Shown here one piece after another: positions 54,769 through 63,356 of a DNA stretch of 64,000 nt. Each line of letters opens with the position of its first letter. The first letter of the stretch is position 1. The notes under the pieces were generated by a model. That model did not search any database. It was not told the DNA's origin and saw only the letters and a program-made list of their open reading frames with translations. The position numbers and the translations under genes are program-made. The stretch covers positions 1 to 64,000 of the forward strand of contig JAJPII010000023.1 in NCBI GenBank assembly GCA_021324825.1. Direction: 5' to 3'. This DNA is from Spartobacteria bacterium (lineage in GTDB: Bacteria > Verrucomicrobiota > Verrucomicrobiia > Chthoniobacterales > Chthoniobacteraceae).

Positions 54769-55179
54769 TCAGGCAACGATGGTCTTGTTGTCCGAAAGCT
54801 TGATGACACGGCCTTCGGGGTCGCGGAAATTCGTGTAGGGCCCCACGTGCGTCACGATGATCCCGCGCTTGCGGAGCTCCTCCAGGACCGGCTGCCGGTT
54901 CGTGGTGGCGACGTAAAGGTGCATGTAGGTGACCATCTCCCCGAACTCGCATTTGCGCAGGCACATCGGGACGCCGCCAAGCTCGATCTCGCAATAACGG
55001 TCGGCGCGTTCGCTCACGATTTTCGCGTCCAGTATGGTGGTGTAGAACTCGCGGATCTCCCGCCACCGCTGGGTGAAAATCGTCATGGAATAACAGGTGG
55101 TTTCCGGCGAAGCGCCGGTCGTTTCAACGTCTTTGGAAATCTCTTTTGCAATCATGGGAATTTCTTTAGCAGGTTCCAT
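54769..55179 (-). CDS. VOC (glyoxalase/bleomycin-resistance) family protein
   Basis: A 136-residue vicinal-oxygen-chelate protein. It has one beta-alpha-beta-beta-beta module pair: CYSMTIFTQRWREIREFYTT, GVPMCLRKCEFGEM and the typical end NFRDPEGRVIKL. It may be an isomerase, dioxygenase or binding protein. In-frame Met at residue 9 gives an alternative start. It converges on the HAD gene with only 1 bp between their ends. Confidence 0.8.
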   Translation of the reverse strand: MEPAKEIPMIAKEISKDVETTGASPETTCYSMTIFTQRWREIREFYTTILDAKIVSERADRYCEIELGGVPMCLRKCEFGEMVTYMHLYVATTNRQPVLEELRKRGIIVTHVGPYTNFRDPEGRVIKLSDNKTIVA

Positions 55180-55233
55180 GCGCTAATAATGGGTTTTATA
55201 GAAATTATTGATATTTTCTCTCAGACCGCGGAA

Positions 55234-55262
55234 TTTCTCCCGCGCGATTTCTGTGGTATATT
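55234..55262 (+). promoter_or_regulatory. Extended -10 promoter for the response-regulator gene
   Basis: TGG-TATATT (TATATT 55257-55262) forms an extended -10 just upstream of ATG 55277, in an AT-rich 97-bp gap (55180-55276) between divergent genes. The -35 match (TTTCTC) is weak. The same gap also contains TATAAA on the minus strand (55195-55200), a possible -10 for the VOC gene. Confidence 0.4.
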
Positions 55263-55276
55263 AACAGTTCTTATTC

Positions 55277-55666
55277 ATGGAAAATCCGCCAAACCTTGTT
55301 CCCAAAAGGGTGTTGCTCGTGGATGACAGTTCCGGCGCCCTCATGGCCATGGCGCTGCTGCTGAAACGCCTGGACATCGAGATCGAAACGGCGGGCGACG
55401 GCGAGCAGGCCGTTCAACTGCTCAACGAAAAGAGCTTCGACCTCCTCCTTTCGGACGTCGACATGCCGAACATGGGCGGCTTCGAATTGCTGGAGTGGGC
55501 GAGCGCCAACAGGCCCGCGATGCCCGTGGTCCTGATGTCCGGCTCCGCGTCCGGCGAGACCGGCCAGACGGCGCGGCGCGCCCTCGCAAAGGGCGCCAGG
55601 GGAATTCTTTCGAAACCTTTCCTGTCGGGCGAACTGGAGCGTTCGGTCGCGAATTTTCTGCGGTAG
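55277..55666 (+). CDS. Single-domain response regulator
   Basis: A 129-residue CheY-like receiver with no output domain. The Asp pair is in VLLVDDSS, the phospho-acceptor in LLLSDVDMPNMGG, the Thr/Ser in VLMSGSAS and the Lys in ILSKPF. No kinase is adjacent. The hybrid kinase at 59200-61689 is the nearest candidate partner, but there is no direct evidence. Its stop overlaps the GTG start of the RluD-type gene by one base. Confidence 0.9.
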   Translation: MENPPNLVPKRVLLVDDSSGALMAMALLLKRLDIEIETAGDGEQAVQLLNEKSFDLLLSDVDMPNMGGFELLEWASANRPAMPVVLMSGSASGETGQTARRALAKGARGILSKPFLSGELERSVANFLR

Positions 55667-56562
55667 TGCTCCTCTTTCGCGTTCCTCCGCAGGCGCATGG
55701 CCGCCGGCTGGATCATTATCTCTCCGGGGAAATGGCCGCGGTCTCGCGCTCGCGCATCCAGAGTCTCATCCGCTCCGGCCACGTTCTCGTAAACGATGAA
55801 CCGGCGCGTCCCAGCCACAAGATGAAGACGGACGACATCGTCCATTTTCATGAACCGCCCGCCGAGCCGGTGGAAACCGCCGCCGAGGACATTTCGCTGG
55901 ACATCCTTTTCGAGGACGAGTTTCTCCTCGTCCTCAACAAACCGCCGGGAATGGTCGTCCATCCGGCGGCGGGAAGCCGGAGCGGCACGCTCGTCAACGC
56001 GCTGCTCCACCATTGCCCCGGCCTTTCGGGCATCGGCGGCAAACAGCGTCCAGGCATCGTCCACCGGCTCGACAAGGAGACCAGCGGCTGCCTCGTCGTC
56101 GCCAAGAACGACCGGGCGCACGAGGCGCTTGCGCGGCAATTCGCGGAGCGCGGCGTGTTGAAAATCTATCTCGCTCTCGTGAAGGGCCGTCCTTCCAGGA
56201 GAAGCGGCGTGGTGGAAGCCGCGATAGGCCGGCATCCCGTGGATCGCAAGAAAATGGCGGTCGTCGACCCCGCCCGGGGCCGCGCGGCGAAGACCTCCTA
56301 CGCGGTTCTGCGGGAACTGGGCGCCGCTTCGCTGGTGGAATGCACGCTGCACACGGGGCGCACGCACCAGATACGCGTGCATATGAAACACCTCGGCCAT
56401 CCCGTGCTGGGCGACAAGGTCTACGGCGCGGCGGGCGGCTGCAAACGGCAAATGCTCCACGCCTGGAAACTCGGCTTTTTTCATCCGGCCCGCGCGGAAT
56501 GGATGCAATTTGAGTCGCCAATCCCCGGCGATTTCATCGAAGCTGGAGTCAGTCTGGCATGA
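55666..56562 (+). CDS. Pseudouridine synthase, RluA/RluD family
   Basis: A 298-residue rRNA pseudouridine synthase starting at GTG 55666. An N-terminal S4 domain (GRRLDHYLSGEMAAVSRSRI) leads into the RluA catalytic domain with the catalytic Asp in PGIVHRLDKETSGCLVVAKN. LHTGRTHQIRVHMKHLGHPV is typical of the family. The S4-containing type is closest to RluD, which modifies 23S rRNA helix 69. The longer frame to 55495 lies inside the response-regulator gene and is spurious. The udg gene begins in its last four bases. Confidence 0.9.
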   Translation: MLLFRVPPQAHGRRLDHYLSGEMAAVSRSRIQSLIRSGHVLVNDEPARPSHKMKTDDIVHFHEPPAEPVETAAEDISLDILFEDEFLLVLNKPPGMVVHPAAGSRSGTLVNALLHHCPGLSGIGGKQRPGIVHRLDKETSGCLVVAKNDRAHEALARQFAERGVLKIYLALVKGRPSRRSGVVEAAIGRHPVDRKKMAVVDPARGRAAKTSYAVLRELGAASLVECTLHTGRTHQIRVHMKHLGHPVLGDKVYGAAGGCKRQMLHAWKLGFFHPARAEWMQFESPIPGDFIEAGVSLA

Positions 56563-57317
56563 ATGAATTCGAGAGCGCCGTAAACATCGTCCACGATTCG
56601 CTCCGGCGCATGCGGGAGGAAGGAGCCGCGCTCCGGGCTTCGGCCTCTTCGCTCCGGGCGCTCTCCGCCGCCGCCCCGGCCCCGCGGCCGCCGCGGGACA
56701 AAGCCGCGCGGATCGCGGCGCTACGGGAACGCGCGCTGGTCTGCCAGAAATGCCCGCACCTTGCGCGGACGCGGAGAACCGTGGTCTTCGGAGTCGGAAA
56801 CATCGACGCCGAACTGATGTTCGCGGGCGAAGCTCCCGGAGTGGATGAAGACGCCGCGGGCGAGCCTTTCGTGGGGAGGGCGGGCCAGCTCCTGACGAAG
56901 ATCATCGAAACGATGGGCTACTCGCGCGGGGACGTTTATATCGCGAACGTCCTGAAATGCCGGCCCGACACTCCGCCCGGCTCGCCCGGAAACCGCAGGC
57001 CGACGCCGGAAGAGATGGCCACGTGCCTCCCGTATCTCGTCGAGCAGATCGAGTCGATCCAGCCGAAAGTGCTGGTGGCCCTCGGCGGCGTGGCGATGGA
57101 AGGCCTCCTTGGAGACGTGCGCCCCATGCGGGAACTACGGGGAAGGTGGCATGCCTTCCGAGGGATTCCGGTCATGGCGACGTATCATCCCTCCTATCTG
57201 TTAAGGAACCAGTCGCCCGGCGAAAAGCGCAAGGTCTGGGAAGACATGCTGGAAGTCCTGCGGAAATTGGGCAGGCCGATCTCCGCAAAGCAACAGGGCT
57301 ATTTTTTGCCGAAGTGA
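56559..57317 (+). CDS. udg: Uracil-DNA glycosylase, family 4 (iron-sulfur)
   Basis: A 252-residue DNA-repair enzyme that removes uracil from DNA. Residues 1-50 form a low-complexity Ala/Arg/Pro-rich leader. The core starts at the first two Fe-S cysteines (VCQKCPHLARTR), followed by the catalytic motif GEAPGVDEDAAGEPFVGRAG. A third Cys is in ANVLKCRPD, the fourth in TCLPYL, and the DNA-binding motif is TYHPSYLLRN. It overlaps the pseudouridine synthase gene by 4 bp. The last 19 bp overlap the opposite unknown gene. Confidence 0.92.
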   Translation: MNEFESAVNIVHDSLRRMREEGAALRASASSLRALSAAAPAPRPPRDKAARIAALRERALVCQKCPHLARTRRTVVFGVGNIDAELMFAGEAPGVDEDAAGEPFVGRAGQLLTKIIETMGYSRGDVYIANVLKCRPDTPPGSPGNRRPTPEEMATCLPYLVEQIESIQPKVLVALGGVAMEGLLGDVRPMRELRGRWHAFRGIPVMATYHPSYLLRNQSPGEKRKVWEDMLEVLRKLGRPISAKQQGYFLPK

Positions 57318-57634
57318 CCGGCCGCCACCTCGAAGGCGATGTATTGGTAGGCTATCTGTTTGCGGATCATCGCAATGAACCGGAGCGTCCTCGCATCCGG
57401 TTCATCGGCGCATTTCAACCGCAGGCGGATCCCTTTGCCCGCCGCCTGGGGGTAATTCTCCAGCATCTCGCCGTCCAGCGCGAAGGAAAGGTACGCGTTC
57501 ACCTTTTCCTGGAGTTGAAAAAGCCGCTCATCGGAGCCGTCCCAAGGGCGTTCCTCGGTCATGACGAGCACGACATCCCCGGTGGCGGCGTCAAAGGCGA
57601 CGACGTCGATGACGTAGGCAAGCTCCAAAGGCAT
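57299..57634 (-). CDS. Small hypothetical protein (DUF6572-like)
   Basis: A 111-residue soluble protein with an alternating strand/helix pattern: VIDVVAFDAATGDVVLVMTE, WDGSDERLFQLQEKVNAYLS and a C-terminal helix. The composition and order resemble DUF6572 proteins, found scattered in bacteria with no known function. It sits between udg and rpiB on the opposite strand. Confidence 0.6.
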   Translation of the reverse strand: MPLELAYVIDVVAFDAATGDVVLVMTEERPWDGSDERLFQLQEKVNAYLSFALDGEMLENYPQAAGKGIRLRLKCADEPDARTLRFIAMIRKQIAYQYIAFEVAAGHFGKK

Positions 57635-57687
57635 CCGGAATTAAACAGTATTGACATGGCGCGGGCAAGGGGAGGAAATTTGCCCGG

Positions 57688-58122
57688 ATGAAAATCGCAA
57701 TCGGTTCCGACCACGCCGGGTATAAGTATAAAGAACAGATCAAGCTTTACCTGTCCGGCCTGGGCCACGAAGTGCTCGACTTCGGCACGGACAGCGAGGC
57801 GGCCGTGGACTACCCGCTTTTTATCCGGCCCGCGGCGGAAGCCGTCGCGAGCGGCAAGGCGGATCGCGGCATCGTCCTGGGCGGCTCGGGCAACGGCGAA
57901 GCGATAACGGCCAACAAAGTGCGCGGCATTCGGTGCGCGCTCTGCTGGAGCCACGACACCGCGCGCTGGGGCAGGCTGCACAACGACTGCAACGTCCTCG
58001 CGCTGGGCGAACGCACCGTGGACCTGCCGCTCGCCTTGGAAATCGTCAGGATATGGCTCGACACCCAATTCGAAGGGGGCAGGCATGTTCGCCGCATAGC
58101 GCTGATCGAGCAAGAGCAATGA
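57688..58122 (+). CDS. rpiB: Ribose-5-phosphate isomerase B, Glu-type
   Basis: Interconverts ribose 5-phosphate and ribulose 5-phosphate (some members act on allose 6-phosphate). A 144-residue LacA/RpiB fold with MKIAIGSDHAGY and the active-site loop VLGGSGNGEAITANKV. The usual catalytic Cys (CGTG) is replaced and a Glu follows, as in the mycobacterial-type enzymes. DTARWGRLHNDCNVLALGER is the second signature. A quinone oxidoreductase gene begins at its final codon. Confidence 0.9.
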   Translation: MKIAIGSDHAGYKYKEQIKLYLSGLGHEVLDFGTDSEAAVDYPLFIRPAAEAVASGKADRGIVLGGSGNGEAITANKVRGIRCALCWSHDTARWGRLHNDCNVLALGERTVDLPLALEIVRIWLDTQFEGGRHVRRIALIEQEQ

Positions 58123-59075
58123 AGGCCGTCCGGGTCGAAAAATTTGGCGATCCGGAAGTGCTGCAACTCGCGGAAATTCCCGCGCCGAAGCCCGGCCCCG
58201 GCCAATGCCTCGTCCGCGTCCGCGCCTGCGGCGTCAATCCCGTCGACGCTTATATGCGGGGCGGTAGATATCCCGTTCTTCCGCCCCTTCCGTACACGCC
58301 CGGCCAGGACGGCGCCGGCGTGATCGAGGAATCCCGGAGCGAAAAATTTCGCATCGGGGACCGGGTTTATTTCGCGGGTTCGGTCAGCGGCGGCTACGCG
58401 GAATGGTCGCTCTGCGAAGCCGCGCGCGTCTTCCCGCTCCCGGCCAACGTCGGTTTCAAGGAAGGCGCGGCGGTCGGCGTCCCCTTTGCGACGGCGTATC
58501 GCGCGCTGTTCCATCGGGCGCGGGCCCTGCCGGGCGAGACCGTCCTCATCCATGGAGCGACGGGCGGCGTCGGCAGCGCCGCGGTGCAACTGGCGCGCGC
58601 GGCGGGCATGAGGGTTCTCGGCACCGGAAGCACGGAAGAGGGGAGAAAGCTCGCGATCGAGGACGGCGCGCACGCCGTGTTCGATCATTCGGACAATGCG
58701 TACGCGGGCAAAATATTGGAAGCGACGGGCGGGCGCGGCCTGGACGTGATCCTGGAACTTTTGGCAAACGTGAACCTCGGGCGCGACCTGACGCTGCTTG
58801 CGAAACACGGCCGCGTCTCGGTGGTCGGCAGCCGCGGCCGCGTGGAGATCGACCCGCGAGACATGATGGGCCGCGACGCAGCCGTTACGGGCATGAGCCT
58901 CTTCAACGCCACGGATGACGACCTGGTTGAAATCCATTCCGCGCTGAGAGCGGGTTTGGAGAACAAGAGCCTGCGTCCCCGCATCGCCAGGGAATTTCCG
59001 CTGGCGGAAGCGGCAAACGCCCACGCCGCCGTGATGGAATCAGGCGCGCTTGGGAAAATAATCCTTCTTCCGTAA
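58119..59075 (+). CDS. NADPH:quinone oxidoreductase-like MDR protein
   Basis: A 318-residue medium-chain dehydrogenase/reductase without catalytic zinc ligands. The N-terminal GroES-like domain contains VNPVDAYMRGGRYPVLPPLP and the PYTPGQDGAGVI motif; the coenzyme-binding domain has HGATGGVGSAAVQLARAAG. The layout is typical of QOR (zeta-crystallin-like). It starts in the last codon of rpiB and is presumably co-transcribed. The electron acceptor is unknown. Confidence 0.88.
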   Translation: MKAVRVEKFGDPEVLQLAEIPAPKPGPGQCLVRVRACGVNPVDAYMRGGRYPVLPPLPYTPGQDGAGVIEESRSEKFRIGDRVYFAGSVSGGYAEWSLCEAARVFPLPANVGFKEGAAVGVPFATAYRALFHRARALPGETVLIHGATGGVGSAAVQLARAAGMRVLGTGSTEEGRKLAIEDGAHAVFDHSDNAYAGKILEATGGRGLDVILELLANVNLGRDLTLLAKHGRVSVVGSRGRVEIDPRDMMGRDAAVTGMSLFNATDDDLVEIHSALRAGLENKSLRPRIAREFPLAEAANAHAAVMESGALGKIILLP

Positions 59076-59109
59076 AGCGTTTCGTGCGCATTTGCCCGCT
59101 CCTGGTTGT

Positions 59110-59130
59110 AGAGGCGGCTGTGCCAGCCGC
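59110..59130. repeat. Palindromic interspersed repeat, copy 4
   Basis: AGGCGGCTG-TGC-CAGCCGCCT, preceded by GCCCGCTCCTGGTTGTAG and followed by GGAGCGGAATGCAACGCC. The left flank matches copy 2 (17010-17030) and the right flank matches, in reverse, the stretch before copy 3. It lies in the 124-bp gap between two converging genes. Confidence 0.8.
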
Positions 59131-59199
59131 CTGGAGCGGAATGCAACGCCAGTTTCCCGGTCTTTGGGCAACGATAACGCCGCAGCCCAGGAGGCGCGA

Positions 59200-61689
59200 T
59201 CACGCGTCGAAGATTTTCTTCAGGATCGCGTCCAGGTTTTCGATGTTGACCGGCTTGATGAGGTGCGCGGCGAATCCCGCGTTCTTTGATCGCGCCACGT
59301 CCTCCTCCGTGCCGAAGCCGCTCAAGGCTACGCCTCGCAAGTCGGAGTAATGGCGGATTTTCTCCATCAGTTCGAATCCGGTGCCGTCGGGCAGCCCGAG
59401 GTCGCTTATCATGAGGTCGAGCTTGTCCTCCAACGCCAGCGCGAGAGCGGCCTGGACGCCGTGCGCGATCCGCACCGTGTAGCCGCGACGTTCCAGGAGG
59501 AGCTTCATCCCCATGCAAGTATCCTCGTGGTCGTCGACGACCAGGATTTTGCGCCGGGCGTTCTGACCGTCGTCGTCCGCCGGCTGCGCGCGAATGGGCG
59601 GGGGGTATTGCTCGGGAACGGGTTCGACGGCGGCCAGTTCGACGGTGAAGACGGCGCCCTTGCCGTGGCCGTCGCTGCGGGCGGTGAGCGCGCCGCCGTG
59701 GGCGTCAACCATCGCTTTGGAGATAGCCAGGCCCAGCCCGAGACCGCCGAAGCGCCGCGTGATGGACCGCTCGACCTGCTCGAAGGCCCGGAATATTTTG
59801 TCGATTCCCTCGGGGTCTATGCCGATGCCCGTGTCGGCAACCTCGACGACCAGGTTCCCGTTCGCATTGCGCGAGGCGATGGTTATGCGGCCCGCCGGGG
59901 TGAACTTCACGGCGTTCTTGATAAGGTTCCAGAAGACCTGCTGCAACCGGGCGGGATCGGCGTTGATGTGATGTTCGAGGGCGTTGAGATCGAGGACGAC
60001 GTCGAGCTTTTTGACGCTGATGTCCTTCTGGCAGATTTCCAGCGAGCGCTTGATGGTCTCGTGGGCGTCGATGACGCTCGGGTTCAACTCGAGCTTGTTG
60101 TGGACGATGCGCGTAACGTCCAGCAGATCGTCGATGAGGTGCGCTTCCAGCTCGACGTTGCGCCGGATGACCTCGACGGCGTGTTTGACTTCCGGGGAGC
60201 CGTCGATCCGCTGTTCCAGTTCGGCGACCATCATGATGACGGGCGAGAGCGGGTTGCGCAGTTCGTGCGAGAGAAGCGCCAGGAATTGGTCCTTCGCCGC
60301 GTTGGCTCCGATCAACTCGCGCCGCAAGGTCACTTCCGCCGTGTTGTCGGCGACCAGGAAAAGGATGCCTTGTATCTTCTGGTAGGCGTCCTGGAGCCGC
60401 AGGAGATTCACGGTGACGAAATGCGTCTCGCCCGCGGCGGAGACCGCTTCCAGTTCGCGCGCCTGGACAGGGATGCCGGAGGCTTTGACTTGCGCGAACA
60501 TCCCGTCGATCTCCAGCCGCACATCGGAGAGGCTCAGCGCGCCCGCGTCGACATCCGCGGGCAGGCCGCCGAATTTCTTCATCATCGCGAGCCAGCTCTG
60601 ATTATGCTGGACGATCTTTCTCGTTGCGGGACTGATCAGCGCGATGCCGATGGGCATGTTCGCGAGGATTTTCTCGTTAAAGAGCGTCGCCTGGGAGATG
60701 CGGTCGTCCGCGAGGAGCTGGTTTTTATAGAGACGGCTAACCAGGAACGCGGTGAGCGTCGTTCCAACGATGAGCCAGCCCGCGAGCACCGAGGTTTTGC
60801 CGACGAGATCGTGGATCGGACGATAGGCGACCTCGAGCGGCTGTTCCAGGCTGGCGATCCAGTGCGTGCCTTCCACCGGGTTGGCGGAAAAGAGGTTATC
60901 TCCAAACTGGAAATGCCCGGCGCCGGTCGAGCGCATTTTTTCCAGCAGCCCGGGGTCGAGCTTGGCTTTCATGTCCGTGTTCGGGCCGAAGTTTATGTCG
61001 AACAGCGGGAAGCCGTTCTGGTCGATGATTTGCGCCTCGGATTTCTCCCCGAAGTCGAACGCGGAGATTCTTCTGCCGATCCGCTCGACGAGGAGCGTCG
61101 CGCTCATGTAGCCGAGGACCTCGCCCGTCTTCGCGCGCACCGCCGCTATGACGAACGTGCAGAGCCTGTTGTCGATCATCCTCGCGTGGATGGGGGAGAC
61201 GAAAGCGCCGGGCAGTTTTTTCGCCTGCTCCCGCCAGCGTTCCGGTATGCATTCCTGGCCGATGCCCTGGAGATCGAGCGGCACCGCGGCGATGACCTTC
61301 CCCGCAGCGTCCGTGACGAACATCCCGTCCAGGCGGGGATGCGAATAATAGGACTCGGCCATCCAATCCTGCACCGCCGAGTCGCCGTAAGGGCGTCGGA
61401 CCATGCGTTCCGTCAGCGGCAGGTTTTGGTAGTATTCGACGACTTCCGAACTGCGAACCAGGTCGTAACTGACGAGTTGCGAGAGCGTCTGCACCAGGGT
61501 GCGGCGGTCGATGACGATCTTGGACTCCAGCGTGCGGGTCAGGATGGAATAGGAGACCACCGCCATGAGGATGGACGGAGTGCAACCGGCGAAGAGGATC
61601 GCCAGGGCGATGTCCAGCGGCTTGAAACGCCGGTTGGCGAAGGGGTTCAGTTTCAAACGGTTTATTTTGAAGTGAGCCGGGACTGCCAT
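59200..61689 (-). CDS. Hybrid sensor histidine kinase with PAS and receiver domain
   Basis: An 829-residue membrane kinase. From ATG 61689 (TGGAG upstream) come a transmembrane helix (LDIALAILFAGCTPSILMAV), a large periplasmic dCACHE/Cache-like sensor (to about 290) and a second helix (LAGWLIVGTTLTAFLVSRLY). A PAS-like domain, an H-box (FLALLSHELRNPLSP), an HATPase with NLIKNAVKFTP and GLGLGLAISKAM, and a C-terminal receiver with ISDLGLPDGTGFE (phospho-acceptor) follow. The annotated start overlaps the DUF885 gene end by 28 bp; longer frames lie inside that gene. The sensed ligand is unknown. Confidence 0.9.
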   Translation of the reverse strand: MAVPAHFKINRLKLNPFANRRFKPLDIALAILFAGCTPSILMAVVSYSILTRTLESKIVIDRRTLVQTLSQLVSYDLVRSSEVVEYYQNLPLTERMVRRPYGDSAVQDWMAESYYSHPRLDGMFVTDAAGKVIAAVPLDLQGIGQECIPERWREQAKKLPGAFVSPIHARMIDNRLCTFVIAAVRAKTGEVLGYMSATLLVERIGRRISAFDFGEKSEAQIIDQNGFPLFDINFGPNTDMKAKLDPGLLEKMRSTGAGHFQFGDNLFSANPVEGTHWIASLEQPLEVAYRPIHDLVGKTSVLAGWLIVGTTLTAFLVSRLYKNQLLADDRISQATLFNEKILANMPIGIALISPATRKIVQHNQSWLAMMKKFGGLPADVDAGALSLSDVRLEIDGMFAQVKASGIPVQARELEAVSAAGETHFVTVNLLRLQDAYQKIQGILFLVADNTAEVTLRRELIGANAAKDQFLALLSHELRNPLSPVIMMVAELEQRIDGSPEVKHAVEVIRRNVELEAHLIDDLLDVTRIVHNKLELNPSVIDAHETIKRSLEICQKDISVKKLDVVLDLNALEHHINADPARLQQVFWNLIKNAVKFTPAGRITIASRNANGNLVVEVADTGIGIDPEGIDKIFRAFEQVERSITRRFGGLGLGLAISKAMVDAHGGALTARSDGHGKGAVFTVELAAVEPVPEQYPPPIRAQPADDDGQNARRKILVVDDHEDTCMGMKLLLERRGYTVRIAHGVQAALALALEDKLDLMISDLGLPDGTGFELMEKIRHYSDLRGVALSGFGTEEDVARSKNAGFAAHLIKPVNIENLDAILKKIFDA

Positions 61690-63284
61690 ATCCAGCTCCA
61701 GGGGATCGCCCCGAAGCTCAGCACCCAATCGTTGAATTGCTTCAATGTCCAGCCTTCCCCGCCAAGCCTGGCCCAGAGTTTTTCCAACTCCAGCCGCCCG
61801 AGCAGGTAGCTCATCGGCACGGACGGGGCGCTGGTGTACCAGTTGATCTCCGCCTTCGCCCGCCGGGCGGTGAAGCCGACTCCCTCCATCAGCCTCCGGG
61901 AGGCTGCGGCGAACGTCAGTTCCCCGGAATGCAGCCCGCAGTCGATCACGATGCGATGCGCCCGCCAGAGGGCGTCCATCAACTGCATCAACCGGGCTTC
62001 CGGCGCCCGGTAGACGCCGTATTCGACGCACATCTTCTCGCACCAGAGCGTCCAGCCTTCATAAAAAATGCCGTGGGCGAAGAGCCGCCGCAGCTTGCTC
62101 GGGTTCCGGTTCTGGATGACGAACTGAACATGGTGGCCGGGATACCCCTCATGCGCGCATGTCAGTTCCAGGCCGAAGTGCTGCCGGGTCTCCGTCCGGT
62201 TTTCGGGTTCGTTGACCCAGAAAATCCCCTCCTGCTTCTTCTCATAGGGACCTGGTTGCGTATAGGCGGCCGTGGGCATGAGGTGTTTCAAAAAATCGGG
62301 CACCGGCAGCACGTCGAGGCGCTCGCGCTCCGGCAGGGTCAGCAGCCCCGCCGCGCGAAAGCGTTCCCGGACTTCGGCGGTCGTCCTCCGGTATTCGGAC
62401 AGAAGGGAATCGCCGGATGGCTGCCAGGCTCGCGCCGCTTCTTCAATGATCTCCCGCGCCGGCTTCCGCCCGAACCGGGCGGCCTCGCGTTTCACCTCCG
62501 CGCCGAGCCGCTCGATGAGCTTCAGCCCGACGGCCCGCGCTTCCGGCAGGGAAAGGGGGAGGCCGAGGCGCTCCCGGATGAGAAATTCGAATCCTTCCAC
62601 GCCGATGGCGAACCCGCCGCCCGCCGGTTTGCGAACGATCTCCCGGGCGAAGGAGTCGAAAGCGGCCCGCGCCCGGCGAAACAACGCCGATGTTTTTTCC
62701 GGTGACTCCGCCAGCGGAAGGAGTTTTCCCTCCAGTTCCTGAAGAAACGGCACGACTCCCTCGCACGATTTCACCGCAAGGCGCGTCCAGAGGCCAACAG
62801 GCGATTTGAGACACGCCGCGCCTTCCGCGAGGAAGCCGGGCAGCTTTGCCAGGCGGCTTTCGATGGCGGGGCGAATCCTGCCAAGGTTCGAGGAGTTCTT
62901 TACCGCGAGGCTGAAGAGGGCCTGGATCGCCGCGTCCGCATGGACTTGGGGATTGTTCCGCCACCGTTCCAGGATGCCGTTCTGGTAAAGCTCCGTCCGC
63001 AGCATCGACAGGAATCCGCGCCTGTCGAGCCAGTCATCCCCTGTAAATGCATTGTCCGCAATGGCTTCCACGGATTCGAGCGTCGTTCGCAGGAGCCGGA
63101 CGTGGCCCCGGTGAACCTCGGCGGTATTCGAACCGAGCTCCGCGTCATAAACGTGCAAACCGAGTTCGCCGGCGGCCTGCGGGAAGAGCCGATAGGTCTC
63201 TTCCAGGAACCGTTCCGCGACGGAACGGAACGTTTTTATTTCCCCGTTCGCCGCCGCGGGAGGTTTTCGACTGGAAGATTTCAT
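61662..63284 (-). CDS. DUF885 family protein (predicted metallopeptidase-like)
   Basis: About 540 residues from ATG 63284. Nearly all-helical, with the family motif LTCAHEGYPGHHVQ, an HExxxxHH metal site resembling that of gluzincin-type peptidases; DUF885 members are probable zinc peptidases. The RRLFAHGIFYEGWTLWCEKM stretch holds the downstream Glu ligand. No signal peptide is evident, so it is likely cytoplasmic. A TTG start at 63302 would add six residues. It is divergent from the glycosyltransferase gene at the window end. Confidence 0.85.
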   Translation of the reverse strand: MKSSSRKPPAAANGEIKTFRSVAERFLEETYRLFPQAAGELGLHVYDAELGSNTAEVHRGHVRLLRTTLESVEAIADNAFTGDDWLDRRGFLSMLRTELYQNGILERWRNNPQVHADAAIQALFSLAVKNSSNLGRIRPAIESRLAKLPGFLAEGAACLKSPVGLWTRLAVKSCEGVVPFLQELEGKLLPLAESPEKTSALFRRARAAFDSFAREIVRKPAGGGFAIGVEGFEFLIRERLGLPLSLPEARAVGLKLIERLGAEVKREAARFGRKPAREIIEEAARAWQPSGDSLLSEYRRTTAEVRERFRAAGLLTLPERERLDVLPVPDFLKHLMPTAAYTQPGPYEKKQEGIFWVNEPENRTETRQHFGLELTCAHEGYPGHHVQFVIQNRNPSKLRRLFAHGIFYEGWTLWCEKMCVEYGVYRAPEARLMQLMDALWRAHRIVIDCGLHSGELTFAAASRRLMEGVGFTARRAKAEINWYTSAPSVPMSYLLGRLELEKLWARLGGEGWTLKQFNDWVLSFGAIPWSWIWQSRLTSK

Positions 63285-63356
63285 CTTGACGGGCGTTTTC
63301 AATTGGGCATGATTCCGCCCAAATCAGGCGAAGAGCGCCAAAGAAATAATATTAGT

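Noticed and set aside
59350-61809. An 819-codon plus-strand frame opposite the hybrid kinase
   Set aside because: Antisense shadow; the minus strand carries all kinase motifs.
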